Shown: one piece after another, positions 53,315 to 62,150 of the stretch
Layout of the letters: each line of letters starts with the position of its first letter
Numbering within the stretch: position 1 is the first letter of the stretch
Assembly: GCA_036504595.1 (NCBI GenBank)
Contig: DASXUX010000022.1
Span: 124,001 to 188,000, forward strand
From: DASXUX01 sp036504595
GTDB taxonomy: Bacteria; Planctomycetota; SZUA-567; H5-PLA8
Reading direction: 5' to 3'
DNA length: 64,000 nt
The notes under the pieces: generated by a model
The model's database searches: none
Seen by the model: the letters and a program-made list of their open reading frames with translations, nothing else
What the model was told of the DNA's origin: nothing
Translations under genes and position numbers: made by a program

Positions 53315-56300
53315 GTGGACAACAACATGCAGAGCGTTAGCCCAGTCCGCCCGGCAACAGCGTGGGCACGCGCCACACTGTTTTGTCTGGCGTATTTCGC
53401 GTGCGCGGTTCTAGCCAGTTTCCTGTCGCTCAAGCCCGGCCCGTTTGCGAATTTCTGGCTTCCCAGCGGCTTGTTTGTCGCAACTCTGCTGCTTAACGAA
53501 ACGCGGCAGTGGCCCGTGTTCCTTCTGGCCGCGCTTCCGGCTAACGTCGGCTTTGATCTGCTCTGCAGTCATCCCTTTTTCCCCAGTCTTCTGTTTTACT
53601 GCGGCAATTGCCTGGCGGCCGTCGGCGGAGCGTGGTTGGTGCGGCGTTATGTCGAGCGGCCCATTGACCTGTCCCGCGCGCGCGATGTGATTGGCCTGGT
53701 TTTCTTTGCCGCGATGGGAAGCACTACGTTGAGCGCAGCGATGGGAACAAGCGTCGTCGCGGTAGCAGATGGCGTGGATTCGTATTGGGACACTTGGGTT
53801 CTGTGGTGGAGCAACAACGTACTGGGCGTTCTCGTATTGGCGCCTGTGCTTCTGACATGGTGGCCAGCGAGCGGCACGTCGCCCCGCTCGGTGTGGCCGG
53901 CCAAGACGCTCGAAGCCATCGTCGCCACGGCCATCATCGTTCTTTGTACTGTGTTTATCTGCGATCCACGCTGGCACGGCAATTTTGCGGTCGACTATCT
54001 GCTGATCCCCCTGGTCATGTGGCCGTCCATACGCTGGGGACCGCGTGGCGCCGCGCTGGCCGGCTTTGGGATCGCTTTGATTGCCGCCTGGTATGCGACG
54101 CAGGGTCATTCCGCCACGTACGTGCTCGGTTTGTCTCCGCGCGAAGCCTTTGCGTCGCTGCAACTGTTTCTAACGACCGTCGCGTTTGTGGGGCTGTTCA
54201 CGGCGGCGATGGTTTCCGCAAGAAAACGAGAACTGGACGCGTTGCGTGAGAGCGACGAGCGCTTCCGCACCGCATTCGATTGCGGCGCGATCGCCATGGC
54301 CCTCTCAGCACCGGATGGCAGACTGCTGAAGGTCAACGCCGCCTTCTGCCAGATGCTTGGCTTCACGGAGCCAGACCTGCTGGCCCGCGATTTCTACAGT
54401 ATCACACATCCCGAGGACGCTCCGGCAAACCGCGCAGGCGTCGCACGGATGCTCCGCGGAGAACAGAATTCCTTCCGCATGGAGAAACGTTACATCCGCA
54501 GCGACGGCGGTATCGTCTGGGGCGATATGAGCACGGCGTTCCTGCGCGATTTGAAGGGACGTCCAACTTACATGATCACCCATGTTCAGGACATCACCGA
54601 GACCAAACGCGCGGAAGAGGCGGTTCGGCGCAGCGAGAACAAGTACCGCCGCTTGCACGAAAGCATGACCGATGCGTTTGTGAGCGTGGACATGAACGGG
54701 CGCATCCAGGAGTTCAACCACAGCTACCAGGCGATGCTGGGCTACTCTGAGGACGAACTCCGCTCTCTCTCATATGAGGACCTGACCCCGCCACAATGGC
54801 ACGAGCACGAAGCGCGGATTGTCCATGAGTTGATCCTGTCGCGTGGGTACTCCGAGGTCTACGAGAAGGAGTATCGAAGAAAAGACGGCACGGTCTTTCC
54901 GGTGGAGTTGCGAACCTTCTTGCTTCGGGATGAATCCGGAAAACCGGAAGCCATGTGGGCGATTGTCCGGGATATTACCGACCGCAAACAAACCGAAGCT
55001 TTGTTGAACGGGCAGAGACGGGTGCTGGAACTCGTCGCCACACGCGCGCCATTGCGCGACTCACTGGCTGCCCTGGTGCAACTCATCGAGGCGCACGCGT
55101 CCGGCATGCTCGGTTCGATTCTGCTGCTCGACGAGGACGGCGTTCATTTGCGTCACGGTGCGGCGCCCAGCCTGCCGCTGGAATATACGAATGCGATCGA
55201 CGGCGCCGCCATCGGGCCCAACGCCGGTTCGTGCGGCACAGCCGCCTATCGTGGGGAGGCGGTGTTCGTTGAAAATATCGCCACCGACCCGCTATGGAAC
55301 GACTACAAGGCTCTGGCGCTGCCGCACGGCTTGCTCGCCTGCTGGTCCACGCCGATCTTTGACGCACAGCGACGGGTGCTCGGTACGTTCGCGATGTATT
55401 ACCGGCAGCCGGCGCTTCCACAACAGGCTCATCGGCGCCTCATCGATCTGGCCACCCATATCGCCGCAATCGCCATTGGCCGTCATCGCATTGAAACGAG
55501 CCTGCGCGAGAGCACGGAACAACTGCGGCAAAGCGAAGAGCGGCTTCGCAACTTGGTGGAGCAGGCTGCCGATGGGATTTTCGTCAGCGACACGCAAGGC
55601 CGGTATCTCGATGTGAATTCCGCTGGCGCGGCCATGCTCGGCTACACACGCGAGGAGATTCTGCGGTTGAGCATTGCAGACGTGATCACCTCCGACGAAG
55701 TGCCGCGCCTTGGGCCCGAGATTTCCAAGTTCACCGGTGGGCAGGTCGTGCGGAGCGAGTGGCAGTTCCGGCGTAAAGACGGTTCCGTGTTCCTTGGGGA
55801 AGTCGCAGGCAGGCAACTGCCCGATGGCAGGCTGCAGGGAATTGTCCGGGACGTTACCGAGCGCAAGCGCGCGGAAGAGGAACTGAAGGATGGGGCGCGC
55901 CGCAAAGATGAATTCATGGCGATGCTGGGCCACGAACTGCGCAATCCGCTGGCCCCCATACGCAATGCGAACGAGATCCTGAAGTTGCTCGGCACGCCTG
56001 ATCCGCGTGCGCAACACGCACGAGAGATGATCGAGCGGCAGATCACACATCTCAGCCGCATTGTGGACGATCTATTGGATGTCTCCAGAATTGCTCGCGG
56101 AAAATTCGCGCTTCGCCAGCAGCGTCTGGATTGGGCCGCCCTCGTGCGGGCCTGCGCCGAGGATTTTCACCAAGGGATCGAAGCCAGAATCATCACGTTC
56201 AATGTGCTGGTGCCGGCGGAGCCCGTTTGGGTGCTCGGCGATGACACGCGTCTCTCGCAGGTCTTAAGTAACTTGCTCGCGAATGCTCAGAAGTTCACCG

Positions 56301-57016
56301 ATTCGGGGGGCGCGATCACGGTTTCGTTGCACGCGCAGGCCGCGTCCCAAACCGCCGAGTTGGTCGTGCAAGATACGGGCATCGGGATGAACGCCCAGAT
56401 CTTAAGCCGGATCTTCGAGCCCTTTGCTCAAGCCGAAAAGGATCTGGCTCGCAGCCGAGGCGGCCTGGGCCTCGGCCTCGCACTCGTGAAGGGCATCGTT
56501 GGGTTGCACGGCGGCACTGTCAACGCGGCCAGCGAAGGACCTGAACGGGGCTCTCGCTTTACGGTGGAACTGCCGATGGTGGCGCCGCCCATGACGTCTG
56601 CAGGAGCGCGGCTGCAGCCGAGCCACATGCGCAGCCTTCACGTGCTGGTCATCGAGGACAATCAGGACGCCGCGGATAGTACTCGCATGCTGCTGGAGCT
56701 TGACGGCCACCAGGTTGACACCGCTCCCGATGGTCCCCGTGGCCTGGAAAAAGCCCGCAGCTTCAACCCGGATGTCATCCTGTGTGACATTGGGCTTCCT
56801 GGTCAGATGGATGGCTATGCTGTCGCACGAAGAATTCGCGCCGACCCGATGCTGAGCGCAATCTATCTGGTGGCCATGACGGGGTATGGTCAAGAGCAGG
56901 ACAAGCGCCACGCTCGCGAAGCAGGCTTTGATGTGCATCTGACCAAACCTGCCGACCTCGCCGCCCTGGAACGTGTGCTCTCCGCCGTGCCGGCACGCGA
57001 AAGAGTGCTGCACTAA
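53315..57016 (+). CDS. Hybrid sensor histidine kinase (MASE1-PAS-PAS-GAF-PAS-HisKA-HATPase-REC)
   Basis: 1233 residues; GTG start at 53315 (an ATG at 53327 is the alternative). The N-terminal MASE1 membrane domain covers about residues 15-305 with eight or nine TM segments (WLPSGLFVATLLL, MGSTTLSAAMGTSVVAVA). PAS domains lie at about 315-435 and 440-570, a GAF domain at about 575-730 (GSILLLDEDG, GSCGTAAYRGEAVFVENI) and a third PAS at about 740-860. The HisKA phospho-acceptor is H873 (MLGHELRNPLAPI). The ATPase boxes are NLLANAQKFTD, DTGIGM and GGLGLGLALVKG. A C-terminal receiver carries D1158 in LCDIGLPGQMDG. All catalytic residues are present. The ligand and the partner regulator are unknown; no separate response regulator is adjacent. 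Confidence 0.93.
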   Translation: MDNNMQSVSPVRPATAWARATLFCLAYFACAVLASFLSLKPGPFANFWLPSGLFVATLLLNETRQWPVFLLAALPANVGFDLLCSHPFFPSLLFYCGNCLAAVGGAWLVRRYVERPIDLSRARDVIGLVFFAAMGSTTLSAAMGTSVVAVADGVDSYWDTWVLWWSNNVLGVLVLAPVLLTWWPASGTSPRSVWPAKTLEAIVATAIIVLCTVFICDPRWHGNFAVDYLLIPLVMWPSIRWGPRGAALAGFGIALIAAWYATQGHSATYVLGLSPREAFASLQLFLTTVAFVGLFTAAMVSARKRELDALRESDERFRTAFDCGAIAMALSAPDGRLLKVNAAFCQMLGFTEPDLLARDFYSITHPEDAPANRAGVARMLRGEQNSFRMEKRYIRSDGGIVWGDMSTAFLRDLKGRPTYMITHVQDITETKRAEEAVRRSENKYRRLHESMTDAFVSVDMNGRIQEFNHSYQAMLGYSEDELRSLSYEDLTPPQWHEHEARIVHELILSRGYSEVYEKEYRRKDGTVFPVELRTFLLRDESGKPEAMWAIVRDITDRKQTEALLNGQRRVLELVATRAPLRDSLAALVQLIEAHASGMLGSILLLDEDGVHLRHGAAPSLPLEYTNAIDGAAIGPNAGSCGTAAYRGEAVFVENIATDPLWNDYKALALPHGLLACWSTPIFDAQRRVLGTFAMYYRQPALPQQAHRRLIDLATHIAAIAIGRHRIETSLRESTEQLRQSEERLRNLVEQAADGIFVSDTQGRYLDVNSAGAAMLGYTREEILRLSIADVITSDEVPRLGPEISKFTGGQVVRSEWQFRRKDGSVFLGEVAGRQLPDGRLQGIVRDVTERKRAEEELKDGARRKDEFMAMLGHELRNPLAPIRNANEILKLLGTPDPRAQHAREMIERQITHLSRIVDDLLDVSRIARGKFALRQQRLDWAALVRACAEDFHQGIEARIITFNVLVPAEPVWVLGDDTRLSQVLSNLLANAQKFTDSGGAITVSLHAQAASQTAELVVQDTGIGMNAQILSRIFEPFAQAEKDLARSRGGLGLGLALVKGIVGLHGGTVNAASEGPERGSRFTVELPMVAPPMTSAGARLQPSHMRSLHVLVIEDNQDAADSTRMLLELDGHQVDTAPDGPRGLEKARSFNPDVILCDIGLPGQMDGYAVARRIRADPMLSAIYLVAMTGYGQEQDKRHAREAGFDVHLTKPADLAALERVLSAVPARERVLH

Positions 57017-57152
57017 TTGGCAACCGGGGCGATCGCATTACAAAGCGCGGCCTTCTTTGTAAGTTCCAACCTGGCCTTCGCTCCAGACGACCAGTCGCCA
57101 GACCGCGAACCGATAGAGATCGAAGAGCGCCCCTGATTGCGGCGAGCGCGGG

Positions 57153-57611
57153 TCACGACACCGGCTGCACCTCTGACGTGCAGTGCGGACACCGCTTTGC
57201 CTTCGCGTTGATCTCCTGGAGACATTCAGGGCAGGGCCGCTTCGGCGTTTCGGGCGCTGGCGCTGGAGGCGGCCGCAGCATGCTGACGATCTTCACCAGC
57301 ATGAAGATGCAGGCCGCGACGATGATGAAGTCGATGACCGTGTTGATGAACGCGCCATAGGCAATGATGGCCGCGCCCGTTTCCTTCGCCTTCGCCAGCG
57401 ACGTGATGCCTCTGGTCTTCTCGGGATCGAGACTGACAAACAGGTCCGAAAAGTTGACGTTGCCCATCACTTTCCCGATCGGCGGCATGATGACGTCGTT
57501 CACCAGAGCGGTGATAATCTTGCCAAACGCCGCCCCGATAATGACGCCCACCGCCATATCCACCACGTTTCCGCGCGCGACAAAATCTCGGAACTCCTTG
57601 ATCATTTTCAT
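57153..57611 (-). CDS. mscL: Large-conductance mechanosensitive channel with C-terminal zinc ribbon
   Basis: 152 residues from ATG 57611 with AAGGAGG upstream. The MscL core is MIKEFRDFVARGNVVDMAVGVIIGAAFGKIITALVNDVIMPPIG (TM1), a loop and IIAYGAFINTVIDFIIVAACIFMLVK (TM2). The conserved FRDFVARGNVVDMAVGVIIG and PPIGK segments are intact. Instead of the usual short helix, the C-terminus carries CPECLQEINAKAKRCPHC, a zinc-ribbon with CxxC-CxxC spacing, as seen in a subset of bacterial MscL proteins. The channel releases osmolytes on hypo-osmotic shock; the role of the ribbon is unknown. Confidence 0.95.
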   Translation of the reverse strand: MKMIKEFRDFVARGNVVDMAVGVIIGAAFGKIITALVNDVIMPPIGKVMGNVNFSDLFVSLDPEKTRGITSLAKAKETGAAIIAYGAFINTVIDFIIVAACIFMLVKIVSMLRPPPAPAPETPKRPCPECLQEINAKAKRCPHCTSEVQPVS

Positions 57612-57803
57612 AGTGCGCCTCCTTAGACATATCCTTAACAAATATGCCGTTTTCGCGCGAGATCATTCCATGCAGCCACGATATTCGCAGGATGGGATAG
57701 CCAGTTACGATTTCCAAACGTGGGCTGTGGTACTTTGCCCCTTGACACCGCAAGGCCGTCAGATTTAACTAACACGTGGTTCGGTTCTGCGGGAGAGACC
57801 GTC

Positions 57804-58208
57804 ATGGGCGAAGAACAGAAAGAACAGACGCCACGTCCCGGTTTTGACCGCGAAGCCGCATGTGCGCGTTTCGATTATATTAAAGCTAACGATTTCCGGG
57901 TCGTCTATGTGGAGAACGTATTTGGCGGATTCACTCCAAACGGACAGATGTTCCAGATTGCGCTGTGCAACGAGCGATGGCCAATCCCTAAGCAGATTAC
58001 CAACCAACTAACTCCCAATGGGCAGTTAGATGCAGAGATTATCTCAGAGCGTGTGGTTAGAGATGCAATGGTGCGCGAGGTCGAGGTCGAGTTGATCTTG
58101 CAGCCGGCGGTGGCGCGTAACCTTGCCAACTGGATACTGAAACGGCTTGATGAAAAGGAAAAGGACGCAAATGCCGCAGGACAGCCCGTCAACCCAAAGC
58201 CATCCTAG
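57804..58208 (+). CDS. DUF3467-like small protein, first gene of an overlapping triad
   Basis: 134 residues from ATG 57804 behind GGGAGAG. The core VVYVENVFGGFTPNGQMFQIALCNERWPIP, then VREVEVELILQPAVARNLANWILKRLDE, has the strand-helix pattern of DUF3467 proteins (two beta strands, then a helix with VAxxLxxxL). Function unknown. The second gene begins 38 bases before this gene ends (58171). The region has noticeably lower GC (about 50 %) than its surroundings, which suggests recent acquisition. The DUF3467 assignment is tentative. Confidence 0.6.
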   Translation: MGEEQKEQTPRPGFDREAACARFDYIKANDFRVVYVENVFGGFTPNGQMFQIALCNERWPIPKQITNQLTPNGQLDAEIISERVVRDAMVREVEVELILQPAVARNLANWILKRLDEKEKDANAAGQPVNPKPS

Positions 58209-58761
58209 CGGTGAGTCACTTGCGGATGGCGCGTACAATAACCAAGCGCCCAATGCGCCCGCGTTGCTACATGTTGCAGGCTATGCCTTCTGCCTAATGT
58301 CCTCCCTTACCCCTGAGATAGAGTTTGTTTCGGGACGAGTGAATAACTCCATATCTCAGTGTTCAGCAGCATCGCGTAGTGGACGATACTCAGCTCTGCG
58401 CGGCTCCTGGCTTTCGGAGAATAGCAGGAAATTGGCGAAAATGGCGAAATTACGTGATGGCTGGAATGGGCGGGGCTCGGCTGCACCGAATCAGGTCGCG
58501 ATCACGTGCGCACAAGAAGTCCTCGATAAGCTGTCGGACTTGGGGCTTGCGCCGGCGAATGTATTACCCTCAGTTGACGAAGGCGTAGGCATCTCGTTTT
58601 CTTCGGGGAAACGCTACGCCCTGATTGAGTGCTACAACACAGGTGAGATCGCGGCAGTGATTTCTTTGGATGTGGAACACGTTGAAGCTTGGGATGTCAC
58701 GGAGGCGTCCTTAACAGAAGCGGTCGAAAAAATAAATGGCCATATCCGCGCCAACGCGTAA
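58171..58761 (+). CDS. Small protein of unknown function, second gene of the triad
   Basis: 196 residues from ATG 58171 (AAAGGA a few bases upstream). It overlaps the previous gene by 38 bases and the next by 26 bases, a sign of translational coupling. The central helix ENSRKLAKMAKLRDGWNGRGSAAPNQVAI, a second helix CAQEVLDKLSDLGLAP, and then PSVDEGVGISFSSGKRYALIECYNTGEIAAVISLD form a conserved-looking alpha/beta unit. The LRDGWNGRGS motif recurs in unrelated bacteria, from memory, beside small partners like these. No enzyme signature is visible. Lower GC than neighbours. Confidence 0.6.
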   Translation: MPQDSPSTQSHPSGESLADGAYNNQAPNAPALLHVAGYAFCLMSSLTPEIEFVSGRVNNSISQCSAASRSGRYSALRGSWLSENSRKLAKMAKLRDGWNGRGSAAPNQVAITCAQEVLDKLSDLGLAPANVLPSVDEGVGISFSSGKRYALIECYNTGEIAAVISLDVEHVEAWDVTEASLTEAVEKINGHIRANA

Positions 58762-59203
58762 CCAGGACGGCAGTCTCGTTCAGGACCAGGCGTTTGACGC
58801 CACAGAGTGCTTGTTTTTATGGTTTGAGAAGCTTCATGTCGGTACTGGTATGGTGATGGTTGAGCCGACAGAAATTGATTGTCCAGATCAGTCGACGAAT
58901 CGCAGCAAGTATTGCACTGCTCCCGAGGATGTTCTTCCGCCTGCACTCCAAGACTGCGGCATTGCCATGGTGATCGTAGCGGATGTCCCCGAAATGGCGT
59001 CATCGGGCGATGGAACACGCATTTATTTTGCACCTGTGCACGATCCGCTTGAGGACAACTACTCGCACACGGAAATTAGGGCCTTTCGCGAGGTGACTCG
59101 GCAGACGCGGTTAGGGCGTATCAATAGCAAATCCGCAAAACTGGGATTCCGTACGTCTCTTTGTAGGAAGCTGACGATTCTCAGATCTCCGATGAGGAGT
59201 TAG
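58736..59203 (+). CDS. Small protein of unknown function, third gene of the triad
   Basis: 155 residues from ATG 58736, overlapping the second gene's end by 26 bases. The sequence has TECLFLWFEKLHVGTGMVMVEPTEI, a PPALQDCGIAMVIVADVPEM strand, DPLEDNYSHTEIRAFREVTRQTR and a basic C-terminus (KLGFRTSLCRKLTILRSP). The HTEIRAF and terminal R-FRxxL--KLxIL-xP pattern looks constrained, but I recognise no family. It has no signal peptide or TM, so is likely cytoplasmic. It is probably expressed together with the preceding two genes as one unit. Confidence 0.6.
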   Translation: MAISAPTRNQDGSLVQDQAFDATECLFLWFEKLHVGTGMVMVEPTEIDCPDQSTNRSKYCTAPEDVLPPALQDCGIAMVIVADVPEMASSGDGTRIYFAPVHDPLEDNYSHTEIRAFREVTRQTRLGRINSKSAKLGFRTSLCRKLTILRSPMRS

Positions 59204-59291
59204 GATTCGCGAAGCGACAGGTAACCGGTGCCATTGGCCCCCCACCCAACCCATTGCGGAGCGCCTCATTGTTCGACTCCAGACTTTTCGT

Positions 59292-60815
59292 TCAGTGCGT
59301 CATCGCATACGTAACAATATTAACTCCCAGCCGCAGCGCATCCCCGCGTGCGTACCCCTTGCCCTGCGGGTGCTCGCTGCCCTGCCAGCCGCCGCCGAGA
59401 TCGTAGCGGCTGTAGAGCACGCGCAGATCGCCGTCGATCAAGATGCCTTCCACCTGGGGCGTGTTGAGCTTCGGTTCCAGCCGCTGCACCGCCGGCGTGA
59501 ACTCCACCTTGCCGATCTTGTAGTAGTTCGAATAGACCTCGTGATCGGCATCAATCTGCTTCAGTTCCGCGTTCGGCAGAACTTTTTTCAGCTCTCGCCG
59601 CGCCGCAATATCGAACGCCTTCAGGCCCTGCGAATTGTCCAACAGCAGCGTCCCGCCGCGCGTCAAGAAGCCCTTTAGCGCGTCCGCTTCCGCTTCGCTC
59701 AGGGAGAAATCATGGCAGCCTGCGAAATACAGGAACTGCACGCCCTGCAAACTATCCTGTCCCAGAGCCACCGTCTTGCGCCGGAAGGTCAGCTTCACGT
59801 TCGTGCTCGTCGCCAATGCCCGGAGCAGGTTGCCCGGCCCACCCGGATCGCTGTTCCACACGCCGTTGTGCTTGACCTGCGCGAAGACGAACTCGTCGCC
59901 CTGAGACTTCTGGTCGCTCGTGCCGTACAGTTCCGGCCGCGCGTGGGCTTTTCCGAGCTCTGAATATCCGACTGCGTAGGAAACCATGTTCAATCCCAGC
60001 AGCGTCGCGCTCTCAATATCGTAGTAGACGGCCTGCTTGATGCGGAAGTCGGGCGTGAAGTTGTCCCAGCCGCAGCCCAAGCCCCACTTGCTGACGATCA
60101 CACCCACTCGGCACCCGCAGTAAATGCCTTCCAGTTCCGGCATCTTCGCGCCGCCCATGGATGGGATGTTTGCCTTATCGACGTCTGTGATCATGTGATA
60201 GATCGGATGATCCATCGGAATCTTGCGCAGGTTCTCTTCCGGGAAGGCTTGCTTGAGTGTTTTCACGCATCCTTCATAGAAGAACGGGCTTCCCGCCACC
60301 GAATCCATCCAGATCATGCCGCCGTTGAGCACATACTTGCGCAGCATTGCGATCTGTTCTTCCGGAAGCTTCAGCGTGCGGCCTCCAGAAAAGAACAGCA
60401 CCGGAATCTCCGCCGGGTCGCCGCTGAAACTGTTCAGGTTGGTATCCACGACGTTGTATTGAAGCTTCAGGTACTGTGACGATTTCCGCAGAAGCTGCTG
60501 ACAATCGGCTGGTGCCATGTTCCAGTCCGCCACGTTCGCCTTAGAGCCGTCTTCCAGCGTAAAATCGGCCGACGCACCCCACTGCACCTTGCCGATCAAC
60601 GTTGGCGGCATCGGTTCGCGCTTGCGCTCGCTGCGCCGCAACGGTGTTGCCGGCAGCGGCAGTGGCGCCACGGCTTCGCCGCCTTTGAGGCGGTTCTTGT
60701 GAGCTTCCGGAGGGCGGCCGAGCGGCTTGAAGTAATCATCTTCGCTTAACGCCAAAGCAAAGCTGCATGACCCGGCCAGGACCAGCAACACGGCCATTCG
60801 GAATGGATTGCACAT
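59292..60815 (-). CDS. DUF4159 exported protein, copy 2
   Basis: 507 residues from ATG 60815, the position matching copy 1's start. Signal peptide MCNPFRMAVLLVLAGSCSFALAL. The same two GATase-like segments as copy 1 are present (EIPVLFFSGGRTLKLP, VQFLYFAGCHDFSLSEAE). About 20 amino acid differences from copy 1 were counted by eye over 507 positions, mostly conservative (V/I, L/I, E/D, L/M). Synonymous sites differ more (about 93 % nucleotide identity in the first 180 bases compared), so both copies look functional and under purifying selection. A shared GACTCCAGACTTTTCG tract marks the homologous 3' ends. Confidence 0.85.
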   Translation of the reverse strand: MCNPFRMAVLLVLAGSCSFALALSEDDYFKPLGRPPEAHKNRLKGGEAVAPLPLPATPLRRSERKREPMPPTLIGKVQWGASADFTLEDGSKANVADWNMAPADCQQLLRKSSQYLKLQYNVVDTNLNSFSGDPAEIPVLFFSGGRTLKLPEEQIAMLRKYVLNGGMIWMDSVAGSPFFYEGCVKTLKQAFPEENLRKIPMDHPIYHMITDVDKANIPSMGGAKMPELEGIYCGCRVGVIVSKWGLGCGWDNFTPDFRIKQAVYYDIESATLLGLNMVSYAVGYSELGKAHARPELYGTSDQKSQGDEFVFAQVKHNGVWNSDPGGPGNLLRALATSTNVKLTFRRKTVALGQDSLQGVQFLYFAGCHDFSLSEAEADALKGFLTRGGTLLLDNSQGLKAFDIAARRELKKVLPNAELKQIDADHEVYSNYYKIGKVEFTPAVQRLEPKLNTPQVEGILIDGDLRVLYSRYDLGGGWQGSEHPQGKGYARGDALRLGVNIVTYAMTH

Positions 60816-61197
60816 CGCTATAACCCTCAATCAGAGCCTCAAATCACGAATCTTCTATCCCTTGACGCAATGAATCAGGTGTTTGTTTGACGCTTTCTCT
60901 GAAGTTCGCCCAAAATTCTCTGCACATGTGCGGTGAGCTCCGGGTGAAAACAAAGGGGAAGGTTGCCAGAGAGCAAGGCCACCGTCGCCCAAATCAGCAT
61001 AATTTTCATTCGAGGATAACTTGTAAATGCTGAACTTGACATTTTGCTGGCATAAAAGTCCGAGCGCCTGACATCCAATCTGCAAACGGGGCTCACGCCT
61101 ATTTGGGAGTCCCAAGGAGGTTTTCGAAGGCGAGTCCCGTTGTCCGGTGCTACCAGGCTCACAAGCGCTGGCAGGCCATTCAAGAGGAGGGCACGTG
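60816..61197. other. Intergenic region between divergent genes
   Basis: About 380 bases upstream of both DUF4159 copy 2 (minus) and the Cys-rich gene (plus). It contains a CTGCACATGTGC palindrome core (about 60918-60929, also near 32722 and 50738). A minus-strand frame 61009-60875 could encode a 44-residue peptide (MKIMLIWATVALLSGNLPL...), plausible but unsupported. No promoter boxes were assigned. Confidence 0.4.
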
Positions 61198-61953
61198 ATG
61201 AAGTTGAGTAACATCGGCTGTATCTGTGCCATCGCAGCGCTCGCGGGTAGCTGCCTGGCTTCCACAAGTGAGTTCCCCTACGAAGGAGGGAAAATGCCCA
61301 GTATCGCCAAACCCGGTGAGGTTTGGTGCGTCGTAACTACGCCCGCGCGGTTCGAAAGCGTTTGTGAGCAAGTGATGGTCGAGAAGGCCAGTTGCCGATA
61401 CGAAACCATTCCGGCCGTGTACGAAAACCAGTGCGAAACCGTTTGCTGCCGTGAAGAGAGCAAACGCTGCCATGATGTTCCCGCCGTGTACAAGACCGAA
61501 ACGTATAGTGTCCAGAAGTGCGCGGAGCGCACCGAATGGAAGAAGGTGGATTGCTGCAATGCCGATTTGTCCGGCGGCGAACACAAAGGTGACTGCTATG
61601 GGCTGGTCACGATTCCAGCGAAGTTTGAGACCTGCTCGCGCCAGGTGCTCGTGACGCCCGCCAGCAAGTGGTGGGAGACGATCCCCGCGGAGTATAAGAC
61701 GGTCGAGAAGCGTGTCTGCGTATCGCCGGAATCAAAACGCCGCATCGACATCCCGGCCCGTTATGAAACCCGCACCAAGCAGGTTTGTGTTGATCCCGGA
61801 CATAAAGTCTGGCGCCTGACGACGTGCAGCGTTCCAACGGCAAGTGACTGTGGCTGCGCAGAAAAGCCGGCCTGCAAGACCTGCCTGGATCCGTGCAGTA
61901 CCTGTTCTCACGAGTGGTTTGTCCCCGTACTGGATAATCAGCCCGCCCGCTGA
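61198..61953 (+). CDS. Exported Cys-rich IPAxY-repeat protein
   Basis: 251 residues; the start ATG 61198 is behind GAGGAGGG and gives signal peptide MKLSNIGCICAIAALAGSCLAS. The mature protein has repeats of about 20-30 residues built on xTIPAxYExxxxxVC: RYETIPAVYENQCETVCC, CHDVPAVYKTETYSVQKC, LVTIPAKFETCSRQVLVTP, WETIPAEYKTVEKRVCVSP, RIDIPARYETRTKQVCVDP. The same repeat style occurs in the N-termini of some exported OmpA-family proteins. There are more than 20 cysteines, many in pairs, suggesting disulphide-stabilised structure. Function unknown, probably periplasmic or surface. A terminator hairpin follows. Confidence 0.75.
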   Translation: MKLSNIGCICAIAALAGSCLASTSEFPYEGGKMPSIAKPGEVWCVVTTPARFESVCEQVMVEKASCRYETIPAVYENQCETVCCREESKRCHDVPAVYKTETYSVQKCAERTEWKKVDCCNADLSGGEHKGDCYGLVTIPAKFETCSRQVLVTPASKWWETIPAEYKTVEKRVCVSPESKRRIDIPARYETRTKQVCVDPGHKVWRLTTCSVPTASDCGCAEKPACKTCLDPCSTCSHEWFVPVLDNQPAR

Positions 61954-61977
61954 TCCTTCCGTGCGCCGTGCCCAACG

Positions 61978-62005
61978 AAAGGCGGCTCACTCTCCGGCCG
62001 CCTTT
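61978..62005 (+). terminator. Hairpin terminator of the Cys-rich protein gene
   Basis: AAAGGCGGC (61978-61986) and GCCGCCTTT (61997-62005) are perfect 9-bp arms, 25 bases past the stop, followed by CTGCATG. The stem includes flanking A/T pairs; a strict T-tract is absent. Confidence 0.75.
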
Positions 62006-62021
62006 CTGCATGTGTTGACCT

Positions 62022-62150
62022 TGATGTGCCACGGGCAGCCTCTTGGGCCGTCGGCAGCCTGGCTGGTTCGGGTATAGGCGTGGATGCTTCAATCACAGGC
62101 CGAACCCCATACCCTAATCCCGATACCCCATACCCCCGCTCCGAACCCTA
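62022..62150. repeat. CACGGGCAGCC palindrome and CATACCC heptamers
   Basis: GTGCCACGGGCAGCC with a GGCAGCC arm and a TAGGCGTGGAT tail (62022-62090) is a second copy of the element at 31248. Heptamers CATACCC, TAATCCC, GATACCC, CATACCC (62108-62135) and a GAACCCTA end follow. The TAG stop of the DinB gene (62148-62150) falls in this last unit. Confidence 0.75.

Noticed and set aside
57039..57063. Hairpin TTACAAAG...CTTTGTAA between the kinase and mscL as a terminator
   Set aside because: 8-bp arms without a T-tract and too weak to call, although the place is suitable.
60855..61265. Minus-strand frames upstream of the Cys-rich gene
   Set aside because: Overlap the promoter region and ribosome site of 61198; no domain. 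A 44-residue peptide at 60875-61009 is possible but unsupported.
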